Positions 32,541-45,204 are shown, numbered from the stretch's first letter. The stretch is DNA of 64,000 nucleotides from Leguminivora glycinivorella (GCF_023078275.1 NC_062979.1:25277848-25341847), one strand, 5' to 3'. Notes: generated from the letters alone by a model not told the origin. Program-made: numbers and translations.

Positions 32541-35500
32541 CTGCCGAGGTCGGCGGCCTCCTCCATGGAGTCCGGCAGCGGAGCGCCGAGCGTCTCGGGC
32601 GCCAGCAGCACCAGCATTCCAGAGACTAGTGCCAGCGCGCCGAACACCACGAACGGGAGCTGCTCCCACACCACTGCTGCCTGGAACAACAAAATAGTAT
32701 TTAGGGACACGATTGGTGACTGAAGAGCTGGCACTTCCTCGCACAACGTATCTATAAATAGTAGAACGGAGAGTGAGCATGCCTCTGGCGTCAAGTCCAG
32801 TGGGGGCGCCAAATTCGTCATTTCGCAACAGAAGAACTTGACTAGAAGTCAGCGCCCGCAACAGATGATATCATTAAATAGGTTACAAGATTGAACAGCA
32901 TCATTATATCAGATTACAATATCTTAAGTTACATTAGTTACTTACTAGTCCCGGCATCAGCGGAGCCAAGATCCCCCCCACCCTTCCTATCATGGAGGAG
33001 TACGCCAGCAGACTGGTCCTGTACCTCGTGGGGTACAGCTCCGCGGTATACACGTAGAGCGACGTCGTCACGCCAGCGATACACATCTTCCCGATCAGGT
33101 ACACTGAGAGGGACAGCCAGTAATTCCCTGGAAAACAAAGACATCCTCAATTAGGTCCTGAATGTATAGATTTACGAAGAGTTGTTTACCAAGGGGTTAA
33201 ACCAGTACTTAGGCAAACATATCAATTTAAGGTACAATCAGCTCCAAAATTGCTTGGAGAAATTATGAATGAATTCATTGATACATTCGCCGTGCACTTT
33301 TGAAGCTGATAGTATATGACTGCATTTAAGAGGCCGTCAATATCAAAAAGTAGAAAATCGTAAAATTGGTAGTTTTCTACGTCCGGTTTTAGTTTCAGTA
33401 TATACTTATTGATAAGAAAAGCACTTGTTTTAAACAGCGCGTATTCTTATCTACAAAATCAGTAGTTAAGATCAAGGAAAAGTTACTCCCTGAATTAATT
33501 ATGATTTTTTTCCTGACGCTAGTTTAAGAAAACCCGCAAATAGTGCTCATGTCTGAGTGAGCTGAGCTCAATTTTGTATACTTTAGGCTGCTAAAATTGA
33601 TGTTGTCGCATTACTTATATCCTAAACTAAAAATTCAGTAGTTTACATGTGTGTTATCATGCTACTAAAATACAGTAAATGGAAGTTAAACGACATCAAT
33701 ATTTGTCTAAAAATACTTCGAATCAAATGGCAATTACTTCGAAAACCTTTTAGGCAAACAAAAGGCTTTCTTGATAATTATAAACTTTAAGTATGTGTAT
33801 GCAAAATAGTGTGTAATACAAATCAAGAAACACTTCCAATTTTAGATACATACTTACTTAAAGTTGTAACTAAAATGCGGTCGGCCCCTGTCGGCATCTT
33901 CATAAATTTGAATAAGTACGACCGTGTTTTAGTTTTAAAATAATGTTATTTTATAAGCTAGATAACTGGACTACAGAATTATTACCTTTTCATATTTTTC
34001 CTTACAAAGAGAACGAATAAAATCAATGTTAAATATAAACTTTCGTAAATTTTCCATACAAACGTCAAAACTGCGAACAGATTCTATTGAGTCAGACGCC
34101 CGATCAGGCTCGTTCGAAGTAGACGTGTCGCCAAATTTGCTCCAATGACATTTGTTTTTGACACTGGAAATTATATACGGATACAAAAAGATTGCCAGTG
34201 CTATGAATGTATTCAAAAGTAATAAGGTAAATAAATATCGTCACGTCTAAAAGAGTCTCAGTTTAAAATCGTTTTTTTTTTGTGTTGTTTACTACTTATT
34301 ATTGTCGAGAAATAAAAAAAATATATGTAACTTTAATACAATGATAAGAAATATAGGTATTTTTTGTCTTCTAAACTTCATTAAAATGAAAGAGTTTTAA
34401 AATTAATTTTAACTCGTTGGACTTTATTTTCATTATACTGGTCACATTACTTAGTGTGTCAGTGTGTGTAACATTCTCTTTCGCGAAGAGACATTCAGTG
34501 TGGCGTATGAAAAAACTAACAGAACTAATCATTATAATTATATTCTATAAACGATTATTTACGTAAACGGCGAAATTATTAATTGTAATAATATATTATC
34601 TTATCACAAAATTGTTCTGTATGACTTACCTTCTTACGTTCAATATAATTTTTAAATGGTGTTTGCACACGGGGCACGTAACCTTAGATTCAGACAACTT
34701 TAACTAAATTTTGAAAATTATTATTTTAATGAAGAATTCTATATATGGCAACAATTTTACATGTAAACTGACTGTCAACCTCTGTTCATACATAACCTCA
34801 ACCTTTGTCTCAGTGCATTTATAACGGATGTTATAATGGCTAAACCGATCAGGAACAGTGAATTATTTTAATTCATTCGGAAAAGGGTTTAACCATTTAT
34901 AATTAGAATAAACGAAGCACTGTTTTTTACACCAGAGTTGTTTTGATTTTATATGGTGTTTGCGCAAATTTATTTTGAAAAATAATCGGAGTCAATTCGT
35001 GTGAGATGGTAACACTAAATTGACACTGTCCGCAATCTAAACACGCGGCAGCGTGTCAAGCCAAGTTCAAGTAACCGAACTGGCAGACAACATCGTGTGT
35101 AATATTACACGAACTATTTGGAGCCTCTATGGGCGTCCTCACAACAAAAACTATTTCACATAAACGTCTTAAATTTGGCTCTTATATTGATATTTGTGAC
35201 ATACATATTATGTGCCTGTCGTGTTTTGTTTCACCGGATGGTCTGATCGGAAGATTAGACCATTTCGTTGGATCTCCTTCTTGTTTATGTCTTATTATTT
35301 GTAACGTTTATTTTGTGTGTGTGTTAACGAATAAATTAATTATATTCTATTATATTCTATTATAAAAGTTATAAGAAATGATATTTTATGTCATCAATTG
35401 TCATAAAACATTTTGAGGACTGCCATTGAACTTGGCACCCGTTTAGATCTCACTGCTTTTGTCGTTGACGCCAACAACCAAGGCATATATAATATTGAAC

Positions 35501-38189
35501 TTGGCTCATATTTCCCTTTTTTGGTTTTGATGGGATTTTAACGTTACAACTGATCTTCAGTGAAACTATAGACCTGTCTTAAGTTCCTCTCACTTAGGTC
35601 ACTGACCTCTTCCAGTAAATTGCGGTAGTGTGCGAAAAGTATGTTGGTGAGTGTGACGTGCGTTAGTGTGTGTAAATGGGGTAATTTGACAGATACTGAA
35701 TTTTTACCCATCGTGACGGGCTCTTAAATCAGGGACACTGTTCGACGACATGTGGAAATTTCTTAAGTTCCTTGTTTGTCACCTTCCTCTTGTTCCCTAC
35801 TTCCATAGACTTTGTCTATTACCTTCTCTATATCTAACCATCAATTGTCTTCTAATAAATTTTCATTTGTTATACTTATATGTAGAAATATTTGCGGCCA
35901 TTGAAAGTGTAATAAGGTAATTTATCTTGAGATGTTTATGCACGCAAGAGTAGGTACAGTATAAAAAATTGGACAAACTTAGTCTTACCTCCCGGGACAA
36001 ATATAAAGGCGATCTGACAAGCTCCACTAATCAAGAATCCCGTCGAGACCAGAGCCTTCCTCCCGATCCTGTCCATGAGCAGCACGGCGGCCCAGTAGCC
36101 CGGCACCTGCACGGCCACCGACGCCGTGTAGTTCACGTACTTGTCGCCCGAGATGCCCACCGACGCTATCGTCAGCCCGTAGTACATCAAAATGGACGTC
36201 AACCACCATATCGGAGTTATCAAGCAACGCAACAATATCGTCTTATGCTTGAAAATCTGACAAATTAACCAAGGCTCCGAAGCTTTCTCTTTACTCTCAA
36301 TTGGTTTTACGTCCGAAAATTCTTTTAAAGTTTTCTCTGATAGAACTTTCCCATTAGTTTTAGCTGCTTTTTCCAAGATGGTCAAAGCTTCTTCGTAGCG
36401 GCCTTTGCTTATTAACCAACGAACGGATTCCGGTGCGATCCAGATATAGGTGATGAAGATAAACTCAGGCATGTAGAGAATAAGGATCAGGTGTCTCCAA
36501 TAAGGCTGCAACCAGGCCATGAATCCTATAAGGATTTCTCCAACTGCAAGGCTTGTGCTGATAGTAGCACCAGTGAACATTCGGTACTTTGGTCCGACGT
36601 ATTCCACAGCTGTAATAAAATAATAGAATAGGATAATAATAGAAAAATGTCCTATGCAAATTTGCAAATAGCTTCTGAATTTTCCGAGACTGCTCTTTTA
36701 TTTTGATTACCAAACTAGAACTACATAGATTTCAGGGTTAAGTTAACATCGGATAGATCTTGTAGCCATGTTATCCGTGAGATGCCATAAGGAAATTAAC
36801 TCACCTAGAACATAAGAACACGGGAAAACCCACGCTCCTATCAGTTGCTCCGCAAACGACAACGTTATATAGCTCATGTACGATCCAGCAAAATAAGTCG
36901 AGGAGCCAACACAAGCCACATAAAACGCTGCAAGAGAGAGGGCAAGTCTGCGGCCCCATCGGTCTGTGACTAGTCCCATGATGGGTAGGCAGAGCATGTA
37001 GCCCACCGTGCGCACAGAGCCTACGAGGGTGGGCAGCCATTCATCGCAAGCCAAGCCGAACTGGAATCAAGAAATAAGCCTTTAGTGATGCCAAAGTGAG
37101 GCCAAAGCTCCAGCGGTCTGTTACCATTACTGTATTTCTAGACCTATGATGGGTAGGCAGGTCAAGTACCTAATCAACGCAAAGTTTCGCATGTATTCGG
37201 ATACATGCGAAATGGAGAATGGAGAATGGTCGGCCATTCTCCATTATCAATCGACAGCTATGAAAATTAACGTGAAAATGGCGGGTACTTAATACGATTC
37301 GAATGAGTCCGGTCCATCATGATGCATTTTAACTAATCACTTCAGTGTCGTCTAAATAAATAGTTATAGCAAATCGTCATGCTGGAACAGTCTAGATCAC
37401 CCAAAAATGTCATCGTCTACTGTAGAAAAAGAAGCGTCAAATGCTTTAAAATTTTAATGAGGACCACCTAGCCGAGCGTGCATGTTGTCGCACGTTATCT
37501 ATAATATCTATTCTTTTAAAGTGTTTAATTTGTTTAGTAATAGCTTCATATCTACCTCATAGTAAGCGGAGTTTTTGTGCTCATAAACGTACTCCTCGCA
37601 CCTAACCGACTCGTTCGTAATGAACCAATCAGCAGGACAGGAATCAGAGGTGTTCCCTGTCCTCGCCGGAAAGCGGTGGCAGCTGTCGAAGGAGTTGCCG
37701 GACGGTGGCACCGCGTGCGGGAGCCATGGCGGGGAGAACACAGGGTCCCCCGCCTCACACTCAGGGATGAGGCATCTGAAATCACCATTTGAAGGATTTG
37801 GTGTGGTCATTTGAGCAAGTTAGGTTCAAATGACTTTCTGAATGGGTTTCGGGGCTCTTTTACCAGGAAAGCTGCTTCGAGAACTATTTATACAATGTTA
37901 GATGGGGCAGCAACGTTTTCTATGGTTGATTTACAACTACTAGTAGATACGAGTATGGTACAATTTAATTTGTGAGTATTTTTCACTTTCATATTAATCA
38001 CCACACATCTCGTTCATCTTACCTTGTTTTGACCTTGACAACAGTGAACAGGTACACATAGCACTGCAGTCCACCCATGATGGCTACCAGGGCACACAGC
38101 ACCACGGCTTTCAGCTGGAACCTTCCCCATTGCCCCACTTCTTCCACCAAGATCCGGTCCAAGTTCATACTCCTTTTATCTTCACTCAT
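32531..38189 (-). CDS. SLC22-type organic cation transporter-like MFS protein, gene A (6 exons)
   Basis: The exons on the minus strand are 38189-38023, 37775-37556, 37060-36805, 36609-35989, 33127-32946 and 32680-32531. All junctions are GT-AG, and the product is 531 residues. Family signs: TM1 at about 28-50; a large extracellular loop (57-136) with six Cys (57, 62, 88, 102, 115, 134) and N-glycosylation sequons at N97 and N110; the MFS loop GLVTDRWGRR (158-167); the SLC22 block APESVRWLISKGRYEEA (from 273); DRIGRK between later helices; ELYPTRYRTS and GRVGGILAPLMPG in exon 5; the final helix in exon 6. SLC22 proteins carry organic cations, carnitine-like zwitterions or anions across the plasma membrane; the substrate cannot be read from sequence. 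The ATG at 38189 aligns with gene B's start; the upstream in-frame extension lacks an ATG. The protein ends LGRRQ, about 20 residues shorter than B, because a duplicated exon piece brings in a TAG at 32531-32533. Intron 4 is 2.9 kb. Confidence 0.9.
33128..35988. other. Intron 4 of gene A (2.86 kb)
   Basis: Mostly unique AT-rich DNA. A probable LINE-type 3' tail on the plus strand sits at about 35325-35365 (AACGAATAAATTAATTATAT then TTCTATTATA repeats). Frames at 33971-34216 and 35129-35365 show no domain. Confidence 0.5.
37114..37160 (-). pseudogene. Possible exon 3 scrap in intron 2 of gene A
   Basis: ATGATGGGTAGGCAG at 37146-37160 and GCGGTCTGTTAC at 37114-37125 repeat, in the same order, words of exon 3 at 36960-36993 (TCGGTCTGTGAC ... 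ATGATGGGTAGGCAG). The spacing is expanded by about 14 bp. It is short, so a chance match is possible, but 15 identical bases 150 bp away suggest a local partial duplication. Confidence 0.4.
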
Positions 38190-39929
38190 CTTTGCTTCAA
38201 TTTGACCAAATATCAAAAAGGTCAATGATGTTCAGTTCAGTCATCTTATTCTTTATTTGAATTTACAATTTCGTGGAGCTGAAGACAACCTTTTTTGCTT
38301 CGTGAGACTTAGCCAATCCGATTGTCCGTATAATATTTATTAATGTTTTTGTTTTTCTTTTTTTGTGCATACATTGATGGCCACATTAACCAAATGTCAA
38401 ATGAGGTTATCGACTGTTTGTTTTGAATTTTAGTAGAAAAAAGATTGTCCTAATTGGATTTTAGTAGACTTTGATCTAATGATGTCCTAAAAACACAGTT
38501 TTGAAATCCTTTGTTCCGTATTCCGTGAAATCCTTTGTTCGTTTTAAGACTTAAGTTTGCCAAATACTGAATTATAATTTGAATGTGTACTTTGTGAAAT
38601 TGTTTTCTAGAGACACAGTTTTTAAACACTTTGTTCTATAAACACACGAACCACACTAATCGTTCTTGTTAACGACAAAATATCGAAAGATGTTATCGAA
38701 CTTAATCTTGCCCTTTTAACCTCTATCTGTGTATGATATTACTGACCCCATTCATCCACATTTATTGTAAATCTTATGTTATTGTGTTCTATTTATTAAC
38801 ATCAAAGTTGAGGTTTAAAGTCACAATTTTTATCCACCGCACACAAACATTTTGGTCAAATTTGAACTTTCACACACAATTTACACATACACATTTTGAT
38901 ATATTCTGTTGTTATTGTTCTGATTGTGTATTGTATTTTATTCTGTAGTTTCTCAGTGCCTCAGTGTAAATTGTAATGCTGTGTTACTTTTGGATTAAAT
39001 AAATAATATATGAAGTCATTATTGTAAAACAGTAGTTGAATGTGTACGCGTGTACCGGTTATCAGTTCGCAATCCTTAATGACTAAATTAACGATGTTTT
39101 AAACTGAAACGTCAGTCGGCGGAGTTAATCTTTGAACAATTATCATATGTATAAAACTGTACAGCTATGTAAACATCATAATATTGAAGTAAATATAGTC
39201 ACGTAATACCTAACTGTACGTTAATATAGTGAGTGTGTAAATCTGACACAAAAATGTAATAAAACAAAGTAACTACATAATTAGGATTTCAATTAAAATT
39301 TATCCATATAAAACAATTCGGCCCGCAATGAAGTGCAAACACACTTGCGTTAAACGCTCGTTGACAGTCATTAACTGTCATCGCAACCGTGTTTACAGTA
39401 CCTACATAGCTGGTGAGAAAGTTTTCAAAATAAAATTTTGGGCTCACAGTTAAGAGCAACTTAAATTATCATGTCTGGTTAAGTTTATTGCCCGTATAAG
39501 GCGTACACACTGTATATGATAAGGATCTAAATTCTTGATTAACAGGACTCGTAAAATTTCTGATATCAGACTAATGAAATCACAGGTGAGTTATAACAGT
39601 AATATCAACTTAAGACGCTACAGGAGCGAAAATGATAAAATGGAAAGGAGCCCCTTTCAATTTGGGAATTTTAGTTATTATTCTATTGTTATTAACTAGA
39701 TTAATAAAAAAAATGTCTATTCAGAATAACGCAGTTTAAGATTTTTTCGTAATATCTTTAAAATCGAGGTTCCGCTCCTGACTTTTTCCTCTTTCAAAAC
39801 GTAATCAATCTTAACTAAATTTGAGAATCTCAATAACAATGAAATAATCTGTGTCGGACCGCTTAGTTTTTTTGGCTAATTGTTACCAATTTTGAATAAG
39901 ACTCCTTTTTTTGCGCCATAATCAATAAG
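38190..39929. other. 5' flank of gene A, no gene recognised
   Basis: It must contain the gene A promoter, but I see no clear TATA box or initiator at a fixed distance. The sequence is AT-rich with no obvious repeat family. Confidence 0.4.
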
Positions 39930-40193
39930 GCCGTTTTTTATTTTCTTCGTTCGTTGACCAACAACTATTCCTGCATGGGTCTTCCTCGACCTCTTCTTCA
40001 TTTCACCTTTCCTTCTAGGATATTTTTAAAGAAGGTATGATGTCGTATCAAGTGACCAATTATTTCGCCTCTTCTGTTTTCCATTTCTTTCATTAGTCTT
40101 CTTTTTTCTCCTACTATTTCCAGCACCTCTTCATTAGTTCTTCGTTCTGTCCAACTGATTTTTCCCATCCTCCTCCAGCACCACATTTCGAAG
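39930..40193 (-). mobile_element. LINE ORF2 C-terminal fragment (WCWRRMGKISW type)
   Basis: The minus strand reads MWCWRRMGKISWTERRTNEE, then VLEIVGEKRRLMKEMENRRG, then EIIGHLIRHHTFFKNILEGK. The order WCWRRM..ISWT.R.TNEEVL ... RRG..IGHL.RH......LEGK is a stereotyped LINE ORF2 C-terminus. The usual following G-x-RGRPR segment is present only after a frameshift, so the copy is decayed. Confidence 0.8.
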
Positions 40194-40599
40194 GCGGCTA
40201 GCCGTTTACTCTCTTTTGTCTATTGCCTGTGCGTAAAATATTCCTACGTGCAACGGGTGGAAAGTTTATTAGGGCTGTAGTATCGGAAACCGGTTAGTAC
40301 TCGTATACTTACTATCTATCATTAACCGCCTTCCGACGACGCCAGGCTTGAGCATAATATCGTAGACACAATATTCTTAACTTCGAAGTAGGTCTAATTA
40401 TTATTCTCTTTATTCATTTTGATTCTTAGGCTAGGTTTGTTATAATATGATTATAAAAGTAAAATACAAAACCACATACAAAACAATACAAAATATATAA
40501 ACACATTATAAAAAACCTAACCTAGGGTGCCGCCAGCAGCGGGGCAGGGCCCAAGCTGCCGGTGGTTAGGGCTGCAGAGAGGGCTGCATAATTATTATT

Positions 40600-41077
40600 A
40601 TTATTATTTGTATGTCTTACCATATCTCGGGACCATGGGGTCCCGGACTTTTGGGAGGCATGTGTGGGGCCGAAGCCAACAGCACAGAGGCCCTTTTAGA
40701 CACTTTAATCTAAAGGCAAGGGATACACCTGGCGGATACCATCCCCGAGCGCACAATATGATACATCCGGAGATGGTCCCCGCCAGGTGTAAAGACTATT
40801 TCAGTGCAGCACTTTTATTATTATTATTAATAGCCTACATGGTGTCCCACTGCTGGGCAAAGGCCTCCCCCATGGATCTCCATCCGTCACGGTCTTGAGC
40901 AATCTCCGGCCAGTCACTAAGATATGCGTCCAGGTCATCCCGCCATCTCCGCCTAGGTCTGCCAGATCCTCGCCCGTCTTGCGGCACCCAGACCGTGGCA
41001 ATTTTTGCCCACCTCTGTGGGTGCATGCGACAGACATGGCCGGCCCAGTCCCATTTCAACTTGGCAGTCTAAGTAGG
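40600..41077 (-). mobile_element. RTE-like LINE ORF2 C-terminus and 3' UTR with (ATT)n
   Basis: The minus strand (about 41077-40847) reads KWDWAGHVCRMHPQRWAKIA, then GRPRRRWRDDLDAYLSDW, then AQDRDGWRSMGEAFAQQWDT. The AGH..R....RW......W.P..G.R..GRP..RW.DD ... AQDR..W..MGEA..QQW pattern is the classic end of RTE/BovB-type ORF2 proteins. Downstream (40835-40600) is a 3' UTR containing two (AAT)n runs. Confidence 0.85.
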
Positions 41078-41465
41078 TCTAATAAAAACAAAAATAAATA
41101 GGTACTTAGGTAGAGCGTTTTTCATCTCATCTGAAAGTAACAGTGAATGCTATGTAATTTTTTTGTTATGAGGAACAATAAGAAGCCTTGAATTTTCGGG
41201 TGTAGCGGCGATGGCGGAACTGAGAATATTTCACGGATCATTTACAAAATTAGTTCTGCGACTCTTCGGTGTTCAGTACTTCCTTAACCTAACCTAACCT
41301 ACTCGTACTTACTACTTACGCATTGTACTAATAAACGTGTCGAAATAAAACTATGGACACGGATTATATCGCGTGTCATGAGTTTACAATTCGTCCCGAC
41401 GTTTCGAACACTTCAAAACGTGTCGAAGTTTGAGTAGTCAAAAGATCAATGATCCATACTTTATT

Positions 41466-41660
41466 TTTTAACCCCCGACGCAAAAACGACGAGGTGTTAT
41501 TATATAAGTTTAACGTGTCTGTCTCTGTCTGTTTGTCTGTGCGTGTGCGACTGTCTGTGGCATCGCAGCTCCCGAACTGATGAACCGATTTAGATTTAGT
41601 TTTTTTTTTGTTTGAAAGCTGAGTTAATCTAGAGTGTTTTTAGTTTCATGAAAATTTAAA
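41466..41660 (-). repeat. Dispersed repeat with (CAGA)n and 'CGTCGGGGGTT' end (copy 2)
   Basis: On the plus strand it starts AACCCCCGACGCAAAAACGA, then carries 'gtttgtctgtgcgtgtgcgactgtctgtgg', 'gaaccgatttagattta' and 'gaaagctgagttaatc'. It is the reverse complement in word order of 19885-20112. Confidence 0.65.
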
Positions 41661-42218
41661 TATTCTACATTATTGTAGGGCAAGACTTATGGTACGGTTA
41701 ACGTTTATTATACGAATAACCTGTCAAAGGCATCAAGACACAGAGTGGGATTTTGGTAACAACAGTTTCTTCGGATTCGGACTTCTTGGCACGTGTAGTC
41801 GTGTATGATATATAACTTCGCTGGTTCATTGCTAGGTATTGTACGAGTGTGTGATATATATCTAGTAGTAGTGTAGAGTACAAACAATAAATGTAAATTA
41901 CGTGTTTTATCACCACTTTCCATAGCACTAAAGTGCCAGTGACTTCTGATAGTTAATCAATAAGTATTGAACTACACGTGTCTCGGCGTAATATTATGAA
42001 ACACGTTTGAATTATAGATGAAATGTAACAGTACTAATGTGGTATTTTCGATATGCCATAGTATAAGTACATAGAGAAGTATTCTTGATTAACAGACATT
42101 TTCATTTGATTTATTGAATCCTATTAGTTAAATAAAATCTAGAAGATTACTTTGCTAATCCGCGAATAGATAACATGTTAATATTTAATTGTTAAACAAT
42201 TAGTGATGCCGTTATAGG

Positions 42219-42448
42219 TAAGGTACAGCGGGGCAAATCTCGACTGGGGGGGCAATTGTAACTGATCCTTTTTTTTTTTTTTTCATTATTACACTATGAT
42301 GTTGAGTTCTACATGTGTCCACTGAACACGCCTACCATATATACCTAACCGGTGGACACTTTATAGAATAATGCGAACATTGTAAAACATGGAAAAAAGT
42401 GACCAGTTACATTTGCCCCCCAGTCGAGATTTGCCCCGCTGTACCTTA
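42219..42448. mobile_element. Intact 230-bp MITE (TAAGGTACAGCGGGGCAAAT ends)
   Basis: Terminal inverted repeats of about 48 bp: TAAGGTACAGCGGGGCAAAT inward from the left and TAAGGTACAGCGGGGCAAAT read on the minus strand from the right, continuing through CTCGACTGGGGGGCAA. A poly-T run is at 42268-42283. It is the template by which the interrupted copy at 10204/12402 is recognised. Confidence 0.88.
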
Positions 42449-42526
42449 CATGAGTAACTTTCTTGCTTGTATGCAATTAATGTTCATATTTATTACTTAC
42501 TAAATTTAGTATTGGCAGTATATTAA

Positions 42527-42730
42527 AGAGTACTATCGTACAGTATGGCCACTCCCGCTCCCCTCTGAAGTGCCGCCCACCCCCTCTCGGTTACCTGACA
42601 ATTACCGCCTGTCAAAAACGCGAACAATCGACCTGTCATATCTCACTCATACAAGCATGGTACGCGTTCACCTACACGAGCTTAGACTGTGTGCTAGGAA
42701 CGCGCCTCTTTCATATATTTGATCGCCAGT
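42527..42730. repeat. Dispersed repeat 'AGTACTATCGTACAGTAT', copy 1
   Basis: Word order AGAGTACTATCGTACAGTAT, 'gccactccc', 'tcggttacc', 'cttatctcactca'-like, CAAGCATGGTACGCGTTC, 'aggctgtgtgc'-like, GGAACG, 'tttcatac'-like, 'atcgcca'. The same series recurs in intron 5 of gene B (51523-51720). No protein or RNA identity is recognised. Confidence 0.6.
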
Positions 42731-43159
42731 GTCCGTGGTATTGGTAAGATAAGATGTATCAGTTGTATTAATTTTTCATATCAATAAAATTTAATATACC
42801 TAACAAGACAAATAAGGTAAAAGATATTAATGTTCATGCAAAACTAAAATTAAAATTATAACCTTAATTTTATCACCCAGAGGGTAAAATGAGAACTAAC
42901 TTGTATGGAGAAGCAGCCCTTACAAGCAGGTTTGTTCCGAGTTAACGATTTAATCCTTTTGCGAAAGGATTATTACTGCTCCCATTACAAGATTATCGTG
43001 GCAATGGCTTTACGTCAAAGATTTCACGGGTAAAGGATAGGGCACTGCGCATTTCTTTAGAAACGTTGTGCCTCATATAGCGAAATTAGAATGAACTGTC
43101 GCCTGCGATTTTTTCGGACCGATTTAACCCTCAAATCTTCAAGAAAAGAGCGGTACCTA

Positions 43160-43275
43160 CATCTTAAAGGCCGGCAACGCACCTCAAACTCTCATAGTTT
43201 CAGGTGCCCATGGGCAGCGTGATCGTTATCATCACGCGACATGTCTGCTCGTTTGCCTCCTATCTCATAAAAAAA
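43160..43275 (-). repeat. SINE-like repeat (GAGCAGACAGGTCGCCTGATG family), minus strand
   Basis: On the minus strand: GAGGCAAACGAGCAGACATG, 'cgcgtgatgataacgatcacgctgcccatgggcacc', and GGTGCGTTGCCGGCCTTT. It has the same word order as 2560-2690. Confidence 0.55.
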
Positions 43276-43610
43276 CAATTCAATAATTTCAACAGAACAT
43301 TCGTTTGATGCGAGTTGGTGGAAAGCTACAATGCGATTGGTTGATGAATACGCATCGCGCGCGCTATTGCTCGCAACAGACTGCACGCTTGGCTCGCATT
43401 CGTGGACAATGGCGTCAATGGCGCCCACAGACCAACCCCTATAGACATCTATTACAAGACGACTCGCGGTCGCCAGCCTTCCTAGTATTTGCACTGATAT
43501 AAGCGCGGGCGCTCGCCGTGCCCGATCAGTATCGACCAAGTAACAGACCCGAAAGCAGCGCGTGTTTTTCGCACAAAAAAATTGGAAAAGGGTATTTTGA
43601 TGCCTTAAAG

Positions 43611-43694
43611 ATGTCCACCTGTAGTGTGAAATGGTGTGGAAAGGTAACAAGAAGCTCAAATTTAAAAATAGACGGCATTACATTCCACAAATAA
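43611..43694 (+). pseudogene. THAP-type zinc finger N-terminal fragment (mini-ORF)
   Basis: A 27-codon frame reads MSTCSVKWCGK, then VTRSSNLKIDGITFHK, and stops at TAA (43692-43694). M-x-x-C-x4-C near the start followed 14 residues later by GITFHK is the C2..H start of a THAP DNA-binding domain (C2CH). The rest of the domain (Phe-Pro after the His, then Trp, C..H) is absent downstream. Either the exon once ended near here (the AAATAAGT following looks like a donor with GT changed to AT) or this is a dead fragment. A TCAGT initiator-like word is at 43526 and the DNA upstream is GC-rich with an inverted CCAAT (GATTGG, 43334). THAP proteins include transposase-derived regulators; the role here is unknown. 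Confidence 0.45.
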
Positions 43695-44361
43695 GTCATA
43701 TTTATAATTTATTCAGAGCCGGCATAGGTCAACTTACATTGGCCACTTACGCGTCAGTAGAGGGACAGTCATACTTCTGTCCCTTTTCATCTGGCGCGAC
43801 TGCCCGCCGTCCTTGAAACGGCCAATCACAGCGCGCATAACACATTCCCCGCCCGCTCCTCGCACCCCAAACACTGGTGACTCGTATCGCGAACCAAATA
43901 TACAAGACTGCCACTCTATAGGAGGTTCTCTGTGATGGCGCCACTTTGCAGGCACTTTTTCTAGTATGTTGACGTATGTCACGTCCTTACGAAGTAATAT
44001 ACATGTCAATGGTTTACGTTTCTTCCTTATCCGTGTTTATTTAAATTGGGTTAGAGTCAGTGGTGGCTGCGGTGAATCTAAATCGGGATAAGTTAACTCA
44101 GTTTAAATATTTAACAGTGATTAATTTAATTTGTAAGGTGCGTGTTATTATTTTGTGGATTACTGGAGAACATCTTATGTCGTTTTAAATATGTTACTCG
44201 ATATCGTAAATCTCAAGTAAAACATACCTAACTTTAAGAGTTTTGAATGATTCACGGTTATTTTCATTAGACTTAATTGACCGGAATATCGGGAGCTCAA
44301 CAAAAACCAAAAAGGTAATCACGGTCTATATCACGGTCGATATAAGTTTAATACCTAACTA

Positions 44362-44475
44362 GGTTCTAGTAAGTAACCGTTTAGGGCCACTATTCACTTT
44401 CCTCATACAATGCATGTTATTATCCATGACAACGTCCTCACAATGAATGTTTACACTATCGAGTAACTCATTTTA
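44362..44475 (+). repeat. 'GGTTTTAGTAAGTAAC' dispersed repeat, copy 3
   Basis: AGGTTCTAGTAAGTAACCGT, 'tagggccactattcactttcctcatacaatgcatgttat' and 'gtttacactatcgagtaac' match the family word order. Confidence 0.45.
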
Positions 44476-45204
44476 AAACATCAGAAACTCTTGTTAGAAG
44501 CCCCTATAGCAATAATTATGTATATTAACTTTTAACAACGTACACATACACTTTTTGCAGAACCCCCACTGACCATCGTCAACGGCATCAACCTTCTTCG
44601 ATGTCATAGGGTCACCTTCGTCAAGCAAGTTCATTAAATTGATCGCAATATTTTTATAAATAAAATATCATCATATGGCAAATCTTTATATGACGCTTTA
44701 TGACGCATCGTTTACTTAGGTGCATGGTCCCTTAAGAGGCTGACAGATCTCGATGACCTTGGATTTAAGTAAAATATGTTTAAATTAAGCAAAATATTAT
44801 ATCCCATTTCAAATACATAGACGGACTCATAATCTAATCATCATTAGATGAAATCGGCATGACAGAAAAATGATTGTGAATACCTACAACTAAACTTAAA
44901 ATTACCTTTAAACGGTTGTATCTGAGTCTGTCTATTGAGTCTGAAACTATAATCACAGTTTTGAAACTTGTACTAGTTACTAGTATCTTGTACCTAAAGT
45001 AGGTACCAGTGAGCTATTTCACGACTGATCATATTATTGTATTTTTTGCGAAGGCACAGTAAATAGTGAATATAGAGGTAGTCACAGTAGTGCCCCCGCC
45101 AAGACTACTAAGACTAGCCAAGCGAAGCGCAAACCTTTTCTCGAAGTGAATCATCGTTTTGTCATTTACTTTATCTGAGACATTTACACAGTATGCCCGA
45201 TTTA

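Noticed and set aside
32418..32861. 147-codon minus-strand frame treated as one gene
   Set aside because: Its first part crosses intron 5 and reads exon 6 in the wrong frame. Only the last 40 codons correspond to the duplicated terminal exon.
37577..37814. Plus-strand frames over gene A exon 2, and equivalent minus-strand frames at 47808-48081
   Set aside because: They are antisense of the conserved exon 2; the same shadow appears in both genes because the exons are nearly identical.
43192..43659. 155-codon minus-strand frame
   Set aside because: It spans a SINE-like repeat and the antisense of a GC-rich promoter-like region, and shows no domain.
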